A stretch of DNA of 25,251 nucleotides from Microcystis aeruginosa W13-11 (lineage in GTDB: Bacteria; Cyanobacteriota; Cyanobacteriia; Cyanobacteriales; Microcystaceae), in NCBI GenBank assembly GCA_009995705.1, contig JAADBR010000048.1, positions 1 to 25,251 of the forward strand. The letters run 5' to 3'. Positions 15,072 through 23,848 of this stretch are shown piece after piece. Position 1 is the stretch's first letter, and every line of letters begins with the position of its first letter. A model generated the notes under the pieces. The model saw only the letters and a list, made by a program, of their open reading frames with translations, was not told the origin of the DNA and did not search any database. The position numbers and the translations under genes are program-made.

Positions 15072-16946
15072 ATGGATAACAAAATTCTCGACGTTCACCA
15101 TCTCACCGTTGAATTTTCCAATCAGAAAAGAACAACAGTCGCCGTTAATAACATTAGTTTTAGCTTGCAGAAAGGTCAAGTTCTCGGTTGTGTGGGGGAG
15201 TCGGGTTCAGGAAAATCCGTCACCTCCCTCGCACTCATGGGATTGGTTCCCTCTCCGGGAAAAATTACCAGGGGAGAAATTTGTTTTCGTCCAGCAAAGG
15301 GTCAGTCAATGCAAGCAGTGGATTTATTATCTATTCCCCCGGAAGAATGGCGTTATTATCGCGGGGGAGAAATGGCGATGATTTTCCAAGAACCAATGAG
15401 TTCTCTTAATCCAGTTTATAACATCGAGTTTCAACTCACCGAAGCAATTTTACTGCATCAAAAAGTCACCCCCGAACAGGCAAAAAATCAAGCAATCTCT
15501 CTACTGCAAGAAGTGCGCTTATTACCCAGTGATGAAAAGTTAGAGGAGAAGTATATAGAAACTTTTCCCTTAGAAAATAAGGGTCATGTCAGAGAAAAAA
15601 TTAGAACTTATCTTCAGGAACAAAAAGAGGCAATTCTCAAGCGTTATCCCCATGAATTATCGGGGGGACAATTACAAAGGGTAATGATTGCCATGGCAAT
15701 TTCTTGTAATCCTACCCTATTAATTGCCGATGAACCAACCACCGCTTTAGATGTGACTGTCCAAGCAGAAATATTAAGATTATTACGAGATTTGTGTAAA
15801 AGCGATCGAGAAATGTCAATGGTTTTTATCTCCCACGATTTAGGAGTTATTAACGAAATTGCCGATCAAATTGTCGTAATGTATCAAGGGGAAATTGTCG
15901 AACAGGGAACGAAAGAAGAAGTATTAAATTATCCCCAACATCCCTACACAAAAGGTTTACTTGCCTGTCGTCCACGCTTAAACTCTCGTCCAGAAAAACT
16001 GCCCACCGTCAGCGATTTTTTACAAGTGGAAAAAGACTCTCAAGGTAAGATTATTGAACTACAGGAAATTACTCCACCAGCAGTTAAATTTATTACTCTC
16101 CAAGAGGAAGAAAGCCGAATCGCAGGTTTACAACATCACGAGAATATTTTATCGGTAGAAAATTTATCGGTTAGATTTCCAGTTAAGGGAGTTTTCGGGC
16201 AAGTAAAGACCTTTTTTAATGCCGTAGATCAGATCAGTTTTGCCGTTAAACGGGGGGAAACCCTCGGTTTAGTCGGTGAGTCGGGCTGCGGAAAATCTAC
16301 CTTAGCAAGGACAATTCTGCGCTTAATTCCTGCCACTTCTGGGAATATCTATTTCCGAGGAGAAAATCTCGCTAAATTAAACCCTAGTCAGCCAAAATTA
16401 AGACTACTGCGACGGGAATTACAGATAGTTTTCCAGAATCCCTACAACTCCCTGAATCCCCGTTTATCCATTGGTAAGGCAATTTTAGAACCGATGGTTA
16501 TTCATCATACCGGCGGCAATTCCCAAAAGCAACGGCAACGAGTAGAATATTTATTAGAACGAGTTAAACTTGATCCTAATTGGTTTGATCGCTATCCCCA
16601 TCAATTATCGGGAGGACAACGACAAAGGGTGTGTATTGCTCGCGCTTTAGCCTTAAATCCTCAGTTTATTATCTGTGATGAATCTGTCTCTGCTTTAGAT
16701 GTTTCCGTACAAGCGGGAGTCTTAAATTTACTCAAAGAATTACAGCAGGAATTTAATCTCACTTATATCTTTATTTCCCACGATTTAAGTGTCGTCAGAT
16801 TTATGAGCGATCGCATTATGGTGATGAGTAAAGGTAAAATTGAAGAAATTGGTACAGCTAACGAGATTATCAACTCTCCCCAAAGCGATTACACGCGTAA
16901 ACTTATCGCTTCCATTCCCCAATTTGCCGAAAGTCTTGCTAGTTAG
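15072..16946 (+). CDS. Fused double ATPase of Dpp/Opp-type peptide/nickel ABC transporter
   Basis: 624 residues with two complete ABC ATPase domains, like DppD-DppF (or GsiA) fused. NBD1 has Walker A GESGSGKS (42-49), Q-loop IFQEPMSSLNP, signature LSGGQLQRV (196-204) and Walker B LLIADE. NBD2 has GESGCGKS (402-409), IVFQNPYNSLNPR, LSGGQRQRV (512-520) and FIICDES. NBD1 carries an unusual insertion (about 155-190, Lys/Glu-rich helix) between the Q-loop and the signature. The oligopeptide-type C-terminal segment YPQHPYTKGLL is present after NBD1. It energises import of peptides, nickel or similar solutes, but no permease or substrate-binding gene is adjacent, so partners must be encoded elsewhere. 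It is separated from the cobalt operon by the riboswitch region and is not obviously part of it. Confidence 0.92.
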   Translation: MDNKILDVHHLTVEFSNQKRTTVAVNNISFSLQKGQVLGCVGESGSGKSVTSLALMGLVPSPGKITRGEICFRPAKGQSMQAVDLLSIPPEEWRYYRGGEMAMIFQEPMSSLNPVYNIEFQLTEAILLHQKVTPEQAKNQAISLLQEVRLLPSDEKLEEKYIETFPLENKGHVREKIRTYLQEQKEAILKRYPHELSGGQLQRVMIAMAISCNPTLLIADEPTTALDVTVQAEILRLLRDLCKSDREMSMVFISHDLGVINEIADQIVVMYQGEIVEQGTKEEVLNYPQHPYTKGLLACRPRLNSRPEKLPTVSDFLQVEKDSQGKIIELQEITPPAVKFITLQEEESRIAGLQHHENILSVENLSVRFPVKGVFGQVKTFFNAVDQISFAVKRGETLGLVGESGCGKSTLARTILRLIPATSGNIYFRGENLAKLNPSQPKLRLLRRELQIVFQNPYNSLNPRLSIGKAILEPMVIHHTGGNSQKQRQRVEYLLERVKLDPNWFDRYPHQLSGGQRQRVCIARALALNPQFIICDESVSALDVSVQAGVLNLLKELQQEFNLTYIFISHDLSVVRFMSDRIMVMSKGKIEEIGTANEIINSPQSDYTRKLIASIPQFAESLAS

Positions 16947-17024
16947 TTAGTAATAACAAAACTTCATAATGCTTAACAGCACAAAAGTTAAGATTTCCTG
17001 TAGAAATTTTCTCTCTTGTTCCTA

Positions 17025-17165
17025 AGCGTGATAGGTTGGTTGAACATTCGATTCTAACCAAAGAAAATGATTAGAATAGTCAGGGAAAGCGCAGTGCAAA
17101 TCTGCCACTGTCCCGCAGCTGTGATTAAGGATTATCCTTATTAGTCAGAATGCCTGAGGAATGTG
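17025..17165 (+). ncRNA. Cobalamin (AdoCbl-type) riboswitch
   Basis: The core B12 box is clear: AGGGAAAGCGCAGTGCAAAT, then CTGCCACTGTCCCGCAGCTG, a spacer with a short hairpin (GGATTATCC), and GTCAGAATGCC. An upstream stem ATTCTAA (17051-17057) pairs with TTAGAAT (17071-17077). It ends about 35 bases before the cbiM start, with the ribosome binding site in between. B12 binding would be expected to mask that site or stop transcription, turning cobalt uptake off when cobalamin is sufficient. Outer limits are approximate. Confidence 0.93.
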
Positions 17166-17198
17166 CGACCAAATTTAGTCAAATCCGCGAGGTACGGA

Positions 17199-17945
17199 AT
17201 GAATATCCAGAAATATTGCCGCTTAATTCTTATAGCGGTGCTAACTGTTCATCTATTAATTAATTCAGCCAATCCAGCGGCAGCTATGCACATTGCCGAA
17301 GGGTTTTTGCCTGTACAGTGGGCAGCTTTTTGGTGGATGACATCGCTTCCTTTTTTCATTTTTGGCTTACGTTCTTTAACTCGTATCACTCAAGAACATC
17401 CCGAACTTAAGCTATTGCTTGCCCTAGCTGGTGCTTATACTTTTGTTCTCTCAGCCTTAAAAATTCCCTCGGTTACAGGTAGTTGTTCTCATCCGACGGG
17501 GACAGGTTTAGGAGCAATTTTGTTCGGTCCCTTGACGATGACTGTTTTGGGAACTTTAGTGTTATTATTTCAGGCTTTGTTATTAGCTCATGGCGGGTTG
17601 ACTACTCTGGGGGCAAATATGTTTTCTATGGCTATAATTGGACCATTAGTTGCCTATTGTATCTATCATTTGCTTCTAAAAACAGGACAACAAAGAGTGG
17701 CTATTTTTTGTGCCGCTGCCCTAGCAAACTTGTTCACCTATATAACCACTTCTATCCAATTAGCCTTAGCCTTTCCTGCGCTTGACGGTGGGTTTATGGC
17801 ATCTTTTATCAAGTTTGCGGGAATTTTTGCTCTGACTCAAATTCCTCTAGCCATTAGCGAAGGATTACTGACATTATTGGTCTGGAATTGGCTAGAGTCT
17901 TACGGAAAAAAAGAGTTAGAGACTATCAAATTATTACAAGGGTAA
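17199..17945 (+). CDS. cbiM: Cobalt ECF transporter, substrate-capture component CbiM
   Basis: CbiM is the S-component that binds Co2+ and passes it across the membrane. The ATG at 17199 is chosen over GTG at 17163: GAGG stands 8-11 bases upstream, and the longer start would fall inside the riboswitch. The 248-residue product has an N-terminal signal-like helix (about 1-29) ending NPAAA, and then MHIAEGFLP (from residue 30). In this family the processed Met-His N-terminus forms the metal site, so cleavage just before MH is expected. Other CbiM hallmarks follow: [20 protein letters not shown] and [14 protein letters not shown] with conserved His residues, and about six further helices. First gene of cbiMNQO, 9 bp before cbiN. 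Confidence 0.95.
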   Translation: MNIQKYCRLILIAVLTVHLLINSANPAAAMHIAEGFLPVQWAAFWWMTSLPFFIFGLRSLTRITQEHPELKLLLALAGAYTFVLSALKIPSVTGSCSHPTGTGLGAILFGPLTMTVLGTLVLLFQALLLAHGGLTTLGANMFSMAIIGPLVAYCIYHLLLKTGQQRVAIFCAAALANLFTYITTSIQLALAFPALDGGFMASFIKFAGIFALTQIPLAISEGLLTLLVWNWLESYGKKELETIKLLQG

Positions 17946-17954
17946 GGCTGAATT

Positions 17955-18269
17955 ATGAACCGATATTCTCTAAGAAATAATTGGCTTTTGGCTATGGCTG
18001 TAATTCTTTTAGCAGTTTTGCCCTTAGTTTTTGTGCGGGGCGAATTTAGCGGGGCTGATGACCAAGCAGAAACCGCAATCACTACACTTAATCCTGAGTA
18101 TAAATCATGGTTTCGACCTTTCTTTGAACCGCCTAGTGGTGAGGTAGAAAGTTTACTTTTTGCATCCCAAGCCGCCTTGGGGGCGGGGGTGATTGGTTTT
18201 GTTATCGGACTATATAAGGGAAGGACTGAAAAAGAACAATCTGCCTCCACAGAGGAGAATAGCAATTAG
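17955..18269 (+). CDS. cbiN: Cobalt ECF transporter small component CbiN
   Basis: 104 residues with two membrane helices (about 13-31 and 72-88) around an extracytoplasmic loop. The loop carries the family pattern: GEFSGADDQAETAI, then YKSWFRPFFEPPSGEVESLL, and LGAGVIGFVIGLYKG. CbiN assists metal insertion into CbiM. Lys/Glu-rich, low-complexity C-terminus. Second gene of the operon, starting 9 bp after cbiM and ending 5 bp before cbiQ. Confidence 0.93.
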   Translation: MNRYSLRNNWLLAMAVILLAVLPLVFVRGEFSGADDQAETAITTLNPEYKSWFRPFFEPPSGEVESLLFASQAALGAGVIGFVIGLYKGRTEKEQSASTEENSN

Positions 18270-18274
18270 TAGAA

Positions 18275-19072
18275 ATGAGCCATCTAATTGATAGTCTTGC
18301 TTACAAAAATCGTCTGCGTTGGTTGCCTCCAAATCATAAGCTATTGTTGACGATAGTTCTATTAATTCTCTCGCTAATTTCCTCTTGGCCTGTGCAGTTA
18401 CTCGTCGGTTTTTGGTTGACTATAGCAATTACTATCTATGCGGGGATTCCCCAAAGGACTTATCTGCGCTTGTTATCTTTACCTTTGGGGTTTTCTTTAA
18501 TTAGTTTACCTGCTTTTATTATTAATGGTGTACCGTGGGATAAAAAATCAATAATTCAGCAGGATATTTGGCAAGGTCTGGGATTTTCTTTAGGTTATTT
18601 GTATCTCTATATTAGCCAAACAGGTATGGAGCAAGTTGGGTTTTTATTCCCCAGAATTTGGGCGATGACAAATTGTCTATATTTTCTAATTTTAACCACT
18701 CCCTTTATTGAAATCTTACAAGTTTTCAGACAATGGCGATGTCCGATTTTATTGACAGATTTATTATTATTGATGTACCGTTTTATTTTTAGCTTACTAG
18801 AAGTTGCTCAAGAAATTTGGACAGCACAAAATTCCCGTTGTGGTTATCAAAGTTGGTCAAGAGGAATGAAAAGTATTGGTATTTTGGGAGGGCAGTTATT
18901 CCAGCGAACTCTTAATAATTATCGTCAGATTTCTATCAGTTTAGAAGCGCGAGGATTTCAAGGAAGTTTTAAAATGTCTAGTTCCCGTTCTTATCAATCT
19001 CAAAGAAGATACATATTTGAAGCTTTATTCGGTTGCAGTTTATTGATTATTCTTAACTTAGTTATCAACTAA
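18275..19072 (+). CDS. cbiQ: Cobalt ECF transporter transmembrane protein CbiQ
   Basis: 265 residues; the T-component that couples the ATPase to CbiM. Several hydrophobic helices (about 23-57, 65-84, 100-114, 133-150, 248-264) are seen. The cytoplasmic coupling helix has the A-R-G motif (SLEARGF, residues 225-227). A second Arg-Gly pair (WSRG, about 194-197) lies before it. Translation appears coupled to neighbours: 5 bp after cbiN and 1 bp before cbiO. General T-component identity is certain; cobalt specificity comes from the CbiM neighbour and the B12 riboswitch. Confidence 0.94.
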   Translation: MSHLIDSLAYKNRLRWLPPNHKLLLTIVLLILSLISSWPVQLLVGFWLTIAITIYAGIPQRTYLRLLSLPLGFSLISLPAFIINGVPWDKKSIIQQDIWQGLGFSLGYLYLYISQTGMEQVGFLFPRIWAMTNCLYFLILTTPFIEILQVFRQWRCPILLTDLLLLMYRFIFSLLEVAQEIWTAQNSRCGYQSWSRGMKSIGILGGQLFQRTLNNYRQISISLEARGFQGSFKMSSSRSYQSQRRYIFEALFGCSLLIILNLVIN

Positions 19073-19073
19073 A

Positions 19074-19910
19074 ATGACTCAAAATTTATTGGAATTTCAA
19101 AATGTTTCCTATAGTTATCCTTGTCTTTCCAGTCGAGCTATTAAAAATTTTGATCTTACAATTTCCGTAGGAAAAAAGTATGCTTTAATCGGACAGAACG
19201 GTTGTGGAAAAACTACCTTATTTCTTTTAGCTAGTGGTTTATATCAACCCCAGCAAGGTATAATTTATTGGCAAGGAAAACCCTTTCAATATAACCGCTC
19301 TTTTTTGGGAAATTTACATCAGCAAATTGGCTTAGTTTTTCAAAATCCTGAGCATCAGTTAGTCGCAGCCACTGTGGAAGAAGATATTTCCTATGGTTTA
19401 AATAATTTAGACTTACCTACCTCGGAAATTATCGACCGTGTGTGGGCAACCCTAGACAAATTTGCTTTAACTCCCCTAGCTTATGAACCAGTGCATCATC
19501 TTAGTTTGGGACAAAAAAAACAAGTTTCAATTGCTGATGTAATGGTGATGAATCCCACCTTGCTTTTATTAGATGAACCCACGGCTTATCTAGATGCGCG
19601 TCATAGTCAAAAATTACGAGAATATCTCGAACAAATTCATCAACTCGGCACAACAATTATCCTAGCAAGTCATGATTTAGATTTTGTCTATCACTGGGCT
19701 GATTGGATTTTTGTCATTGATGACGGACAATTAATTATTGAAGGAACTCCCAGAGAAGTTTTTGCTCAAAGAAAAACTATAGAAAAGTTACAACTAGGAT
19801 TGCCCATCATTCTAACACTTGTGGAAAAGCTAGGAATTTTAGCGACACAAACAGGTAACATGAGCCAGAAAATCTTTGAACAATGGCAAGAATATTTACT
19901 GTCAAAATAG
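19074..19910 (+). CDS. cbiO: Cobalt ECF transporter ATPase CbiO
   Basis: 278 residues, one ABC ATPase domain: Walker A GQNGCGKT (40-47), Q-loop VFQNPEHQL (88-96), signature LSLGQKKQ (143-150; LSLGQ rather than LSGGQ, common in ECF ATPases), Walker B LLLLDEPT (163-170) and switch H200. Single ATPase gene in this operon, so it likely acts as a homodimer. It completes cbiMNQO. Its last 9 bp overlap the 3' end of the amidase gene on the opposite strand, leaving no room for a dedicated terminator between the convergent genes. Confidence 0.95.
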   Translation: MTQNLLEFQNVSYSYPCLSSRAIKNFDLTISVGKKYALIGQNGCGKTTLFLLASGLYQPQQGIIYWQGKPFQYNRSFLGNLHQQIGLVFQNPEHQLVAATVEEDISYGLNNLDLPTSEIIDRVWATLDKFALTPLAYEPVHHLSLGQKKQVSIADVMVMNPTLLLLDEPTAYLDARHSQKLREYLEQIHQLGTTIILASHDLDFVYHWADWIFVIDDGQLIIEGTPREVFAQRKTIEKLQLGLPIILTLVEKLGILATQTGNMSQKIFEQWQEYLLSK

Positions 19911-21290
19911 AGGCGAAAAAATCTGGGTTTCCAGCTGCGTTGCTAATCCCAATAAAGTGATTTCATCAGCAGGTTTACCCACTAACTGAATTGCCACAGG
20001 TAAACCTTGACTATCCACTCCCGTTGGTAAAGCAATTGCGGGTAGGCCACTCGCATTAGCAATGGGAGAAGGGGCAATCCAAGTAATCATCCGATCAACC
20101 GCTTCTTGCGGTGGTAAATTTTCCCACTCACCAATTCTGGGGGGTTGATGTAGGAAAATGGGCAAAAGTAAGACATCAAAATTATCAAACATCGCCACAA
20201 TTTGCCGCGAAATAATGTGCATCTGCTGCACCGCTCGCAGGTACTCCCCCGCGCTGCCAGAATTCTCTAATAACCATTGGTTAAGGGGACTTAATAGCTC
20301 CTTCGGAATTGCCGCCGCTGCCGTCCCCGCTTGCCAAATACGGATAAAAGGAGCAATTAAAGCCTGTAAATCGGGGGAATACTCCGTTAAATGATGCCCC
20401 ATGCTTTCCAAATTTTTAGCCGTAGCGAGGACAGCATCTTTATAGACGGAAGCCGCCTCGCCGAAGGGGGATATGGAAGTAGAAAAAGCGATTCTTAGGG
20501 GGTTTACGCCTCTTTGACTGGCTTCTAGGAAAGAAAAGGGCGCTGGATCGGGTAGCCAGTAGGGATCGCCCGTCGTATAGCCCGAAATCACGGTAAGCAG
20601 TGCTGCGCCATCTGCCACCGTCTTAGAAAGAGTGCCGTTAGTGGCGATACCACTTTGAAATTCCCCCACCGGGGCATAGGAAACCCGCCCACGACTGGGT
20701 TTTATCCCCACCAAACCGCAACAACCCGCCGGAGTACGAATGGAACCGCCACCATCGGAACCCTGGGCAATCGGGCAGAAACCCGCCGCTACCGCCGCCG
20801 CCGCGCCGCCACTGGAACCTCCTGCGGTATAATCGCGGTTGAAGGGGTTACGAGTCGGCAAAAAACCCGGATTTTCGGTGTAGGGAAAGGACCCTAGTTG
20901 GGAAGTGGCAGTTTTACCCAGAAGGATAAAACCCGCCATTTTCATTCTGGTGACGATTCCTTCGTCATATTGGGCGATATTTCCCCGTAAAGCAGCGACT
21001 CCGTAACTAACCGGCATTCCAGCGACAGCATTTAAGTCTTTAATGGCGGTGGGAACTCCAAAAAAAGGCGGTAATTCGGCAGTATCGGTGATTTGACTTA
21101 ATTGTTCCGTTTGGGTGCTGGCGGTGGCTAGGGCGCTTTCCCCGGCGACATGGACAAAACTACCGATTTGACAGTCACATTTCTCAATTCTGTCGAGGTA
21201 TAAATGGGTTAATTCTAGGGGAGAGATTTGTTTAGTGCGAATCAGTTGGGCTAATTCTAGGGCAGATTTTTGCAATAATTCATTACTCAT
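19902..21290 (-). CDS. Amidase-signature family hydrolase
   Basis: 462 residues with the Ser-cisSer-Lys triad: K84 (AIKDL), S159 ([15 protein letters not shown]) and nucleophile S183 ([16 protein letters not shown]). The family includes amidases, GatA, allophanate hydrolase, 6-aminohexanoate-dimer hydrolase and others. The context does not point to a substrate. A GatA role is less likely since no gatB/C is near and this copy is shorter in the GatA-specific regions, but I cannot exclude it. The ATG at 21290 starts the usual MSNELLxxSALELAxLIR opening. The 3' end overlaps cbiO by 9 bp. A soluble cytoplasmic enzyme is expected. Confidence 0.9.
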   Translation of the reverse strand: MSNELLQKSALELAQLIRTKQISPLELTHLYLDRIEKCDCQIGSFVHVAGESALATASTQTEQLSQITDTAELPPFFGVPTAIKDLNAVAGMPVSYGVAALRGNIAQYDEGIVTRMKMAGFILLGKTATSQLGSFPYTENPGFLPTRNPFNRDYTAGGSSGGAAAAVAAGFCPIAQGSDGGGSIRTPAGCCGLVGIKPSRGRVSYAPVGEFQSGIATNGTLSKTVADGAALLTVISGYTTGDPYWLPDPAPFSFLEASQRGVNPLRIAFSTSISPFGEAASVYKDAVLATAKNLESMGHHLTEYSPDLQALIAPFIRIWQAGTAAAAIPKELLSPLNQWLLENSGSAGEYLRAVQQMHIISRQIVAMFDNFDVLLLPIFLHQPPRIGEWENLPPQEAVDRMITWIAPSPIANASGLPAIALPTGVDSQGLPVAIQLVGKPADEITLLGLATQLETQIFSPLF

Positions 21291-21427
21291 GAGCGATCGA
21301 GGTAAAATAAGTAGATGAAAACAATTATATTCTTTAATGATAGAGATGGTTTTAAAAGAAAAAAGAAAAAGTAAAAAAAGACCATTACTGTAAAAATTTC
21401 CCTATCCCCCCCTTGTCTTGGAAAATT

Positions 21428-21961
21428 ATGACCTCACAGTTAATTGAAATTCTCTCGGCTGACGAAATTCGTCGTACTATTACCCGTTTAGCTTCCGAAG
21501 TTATCGAAAAAAGTGGCGATTTAAATAACTTGATTTTGATCGGTATCTACACGCGAGGAGTGCCTTTAGCTAATTTAATTGCTAGTCAAATCGAGAGCTT
21601 AGAAGGGGTAAAAGTTCCCGTAGGAGCGATCGATATTACCTTCTATCGCGACGATCTTGATCGCATTAAAACCCGCACTCCTGCTAAAACCAAAATGCCC
21701 CTAGATGTCACGGGAAAAACCGTGATTTTAGTTGATGATGTTATCTATAAAGGTCGCACAATCCGCGCCGCTTTTAATGCTATTATTGAGTATGGCAGAC
21801 CGCAAAAAATCCGCTTATTAGTCCTCGTTGATCGTGGTCATCGGGAATTACCAATTCATCCGGATTTTACTGGCAAAAAACTACCCACCGCAGCCGAGGA
21901 ACAGGTAAGAGTTTATCTACAGGAGATTGACGGCAAAGATGGGGTGGAATTAATCAAATAA
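21428..21961 (+). CDS. pyrR: Bifunctional PyrR: pyr regulator / uracil phosphoribosyltransferase
   Basis: 177 residues from ATG 21428; the frame is open from TTG 21413, but [19 protein letters not shown] directly after the ATG matches the normal PyrR N-terminus. The PRPP-binding loop [13 protein letters not shown] (99-111) and the [11 protein letters not shown] segment (38-48) are intact. Type I phosphoribosyltransferase fold. In Gram-positives PyrR controls pyrimidine operons by RNA binding; in cyanobacteria it may act mainly as UPRTase, and no pyrimidine genes are adjacent here. It stands alone, divergent from the amidase gene. Confidence 0.92.
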   Translation: MTSQLIEILSADEIRRTITRLASEVIEKSGDLNNLILIGIYTRGVPLANLIASQIESLEGVKVPVGAIDITFYRDDLDRIKTRTPAKTKMPLDVTGKTVILVDDVIYKGRTIRAAFNAIIEYGRPQKIRLLVLVDRGHRELPIHPDFTGKKLPTAAEEQVRVYLQEIDGKDGVELIK

Positions 21962-22145
21962 ACAGAGAGTTGGTAACTAATCCCCAGAGGAAAATAAACA
22001 AAATTGCATCGATAATAGCCGCAAAAATATCACTTATTGAATTTTTTCCTCTTGAAAACACCGAACAAATTTAACCATCGAATCACCAAAGTCTGCTGAA
22101 GCTTTTACACTCTATATATTTGCTAAATACAAAAATAATCTATTT

Positions 22146-22928
22146 TTATGGTAAGGTAAAAGCAGCAATTACGGGATAATGATCGGAAGGAATCAGATTC
22201 AACCAACGGGAATGATCTACTTTTGACCAATCTAACTGTAAACGGTTATCATAATAAATGGTATCGATGGCTAAATAAGGGGTATCAGTGTAATTATTAA
22301 AGCTCATTTGTTCTGCTAATTCCAAATCGGCTAAAGCATCCTTTAATTTAATTTCTGGCTGGAGAGGTTGAGTTAAAATCTGACGGGGTAATTGCTGAGA
22401 ATTAACATTAAAATCCCCCGTTAAAAATAGGTAATCTTCTGTTAAATCTAGTTGACAAAAACGCTCCTGTATGCACTTAGCACCTAAGTCCTTAGCTTTG
22501 TCGCTATAGTAATCGAGATGGGTGTTATAAAACTGCAAAGTTTGCCCCTCAAGATTGCGAAATTTAGCCCCCGTTACCATGCGGGGATAGGGATTACCCC
22601 AAGCTTCGGTAATACTGCCAATAATATCGGGAGTTTCTGATAACCAAAATTCATAAATCTCTAAACATTTTAACCGACTTGGTTGATACAAAATCGCACA
22701 ATGTTCATCTAATCCTGTTCCCCTGCGATCGCTGCCTAAACTTTGGTATTTTGGCAATAAACGGTGTAGATCCAATAGTTGATTAGCGCGAGCTTCCTGA
22801 GTACCAATTATGTCGGGAGAATAGTGAGCAATTAGAGCCGCTACTGCTTCCCTTCTTACTCGCCAATTACGCTCATCGGGATCGGGTTTATCGTAGCGAA
22901 TATTAAAGGACATCGCTGTTAGTTTCAT
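22146..22928 (-). CDS. Endonuclease/exonuclease/phosphatase (EEP) family protein
   Basis: 260 residues covering the whole EEP domain: MSFNIRYD (N9), GTQEA (E45), NTHLDYYSD, LTGDFNVN, and the terminal SDHYPVIAAF with the catalytic Asp-His. No signal peptide or membrane segment. Metal-dependent phosphodiesterase/phosphatase; the substrate cannot be told from sequence (nucleic acid, phosphoinositide and sphingomyelin-type members all share these motifs). The short length and the NIRYD start resemble bacterial sugar/lipid-phosphatase-like EEP proteins rather than ExoIII. Followed on the same strand by no close partner; the upstream region is a repeat-rich gap. Confidence 0.85.
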   Translation of the reverse strand: MKLTAMSFNIRYDKPDPDERNWRVRREAVAALIAHYSPDIIGTQEARANQLLDLHRLLPKYQSLGSDRRGTGLDEHCAILYQPSRLKCLEIYEFWLSETPDIIGSITEAWGNPYPRMVTGAKFRNLEGQTLQFYNTHLDYYSDKAKDLGAKCIQERFCQLDLTEDYLFLTGDFNVNSQQLPRQILTQPLQPEIKLKDALADLELAEQMSFNNYTDTPYLAIDTIYYDNRLQLDWSKVDHSRWLNLIPSDHYPVIAAFTLP

Positions 22929-22973
22929 GGGAAAATGGAGAATAGGGAAGATGGAAGGGAATGGGTAGTTCTG

Positions 22974-23173
22974 TCAGTGAATAGTAATCAGTAATCAGTG
23001 AACTGAAAACCCACATCTGATAACAAGGTCCGAATCTAAAACCTAATTTGTCAAGCTAAAAGCTTTGATGTACTTAGTTTCTAACCTTCTTTTTAGGTAG
23101 GAGAATCGCCAGATTCTGTCTTTTGCCTCTTACCCCTTGCCTCTTGCCTTGAGAAGCTGATAACTGATAACTG
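22974..23173. repeat. Short CAGTTATCAG-type repeats in a gene-free gap
   Basis: The 252-bp gap 22929-23180 holds AGTAATC direct repeats (about 22983-22999). It also holds CTGATAACTGATAACTG (23157-23173), nearly a reverse-complement version of the same motif, and a small hairpin AGAATC-GCCA-GATTCT (23102-23117). Similar CAGTAGTCAGTAGTCAG strings sit at about 7218-7234. These are typical low-complexity cyanobacterial intergenic repeats. No gene is seen. Confidence 0.5.
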
Positions 23174-23180
23174 CCTTTTT

Positions 23181-23381
23181 CTAGGATCGGGAATCAGAAT
23201 CTATATCTGTCTTCAGTTCGGGGATAATATCCGGTTTTTGGGCATCTTCCCAACCAACCGGGCGCTTAGAATTATACCAAGCGATCGAACCGATGGTGAC
23301 AGCAGCCAGAAAACCGACCACATAAACTGCCACGAAATAAACGGGGAATTTGCCACTAGCCACTTCTAGGAGTAGATACAT
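23181..23381 (-). CDS. Psb35-like photosystem II assembly protein
   Basis: 66 residues: an N-terminal amphipathic start, one transmembrane helix (about 14-35, VYFVAVYVVGFLAAVTIGSI), then AWYNSKRPVGWEDAQKPD and an acidic tail. From memory this matches Psb35 (Synechocystis Ssl2148), a thylakoid protein that stabilises the CP47 assembly module together with high-light-inducible proteins. The match is by motif recall, so the name is probable, not certain; the helix plus SKRPVGW segment are the evidence. Own promoter likely, since its neighbours are 59 bp (upstream gene end) and 252 bp away. Confidence 0.65.
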   Translation of the reverse strand: MYLLLEVASGKFPVYFVAVYVVGFLAAVTIGSIAWYNSKRPVGWEDAQKPDIIPELKTDIDSDSRS

Positions 23382-23440
23382 AATTTTTTCACGATTAAGC
23401 TTTTAATTTGTATATCTTAACAGAATCGGACCCCTCATCC

Positions 23441-23848
23441 CTATTCTCGATCGCTACTGGTCCACCAACCGGAAGGTAGCCAAACTCCGCCATGAAAAGC
23501 TATTTTTGCCGGTGTCATCACATATCCCCAGGCTTCGCCGATTAATTCTCGCTCTAGATTATAAATAGGGATTCTGCGACGCTGATACTCGTTTTCTTCT
23601 GCAGCTCTGCTGGGTTGATAATCTTCCAAACTATCCAAAAGCCCCATGTCATAATCGGCGTTAAAAGTCAATAAAATTCCCTTGACCCAGCCCTCTCCCT
23701 CGGTCAGTCCGGGATAACCGACGGCGGTAAGATGGTATAAATGCCCCTTTGTGTAGGCGGTTTTAGAGTTGATCACTTTTCCCGCACAGTAGGCAGAATA
23801 GTTACTCTCCTTAGGTTTCAGGGTTCCATAAACAAAGACTTCCATCAT
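23441..23848 (-). CDS. Gamma-glutamylcyclotransferase-like (AIG2/GGCT) protein
   Basis: Small GGCT-like fold protein. Key features: MMEVFVYGTLKPKESNY at the start (YGTLK is the substrate loop of the family), a GYPGLTEGEGWVKGIL strand and LDSLEDYQP. Start: the frame is open further upstream to 23890, but MEVFVYGTL is the natural N-terminus. The ATG at 23848 overlaps the stop of the aldo/keto reductase gene (ATGA), giving translational coupling; 23845 is an equal alternative. Expected to cyclise gamma-glutamyl-amine/amino acid substrates, but the true substrate is unknown. About 135 residues, normal for the family. Confidence 0.85.
   Translation of the reverse strand: MMEVFVYGTLKPKESNYSAYCAGKVINSKTAYTKGHLYHLTAVGYPGLTEGEGWVKGILLTFNADYDMGLLDSLEDYQPSRAAEENEYQRRRIPIYNLERELIGEAWGYVMTPAKIAFHGGVWLPSGWWTSSDRE

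Noticed and set aside
15109..15409. Two plus-strand frames overlapping the start of the ABC ATPase gene
   Set aside because: They are alternate-frame shadows of NBD1, which has continuous ABC motifs in its own frame.
17163..17198. GTG start for cbiM at 17163
   Set aside because: It would begin inside the end of the cobalamin riboswitch; ATG 17199 has a GAGG ribosome site and gives a normal signal-like N-terminus.
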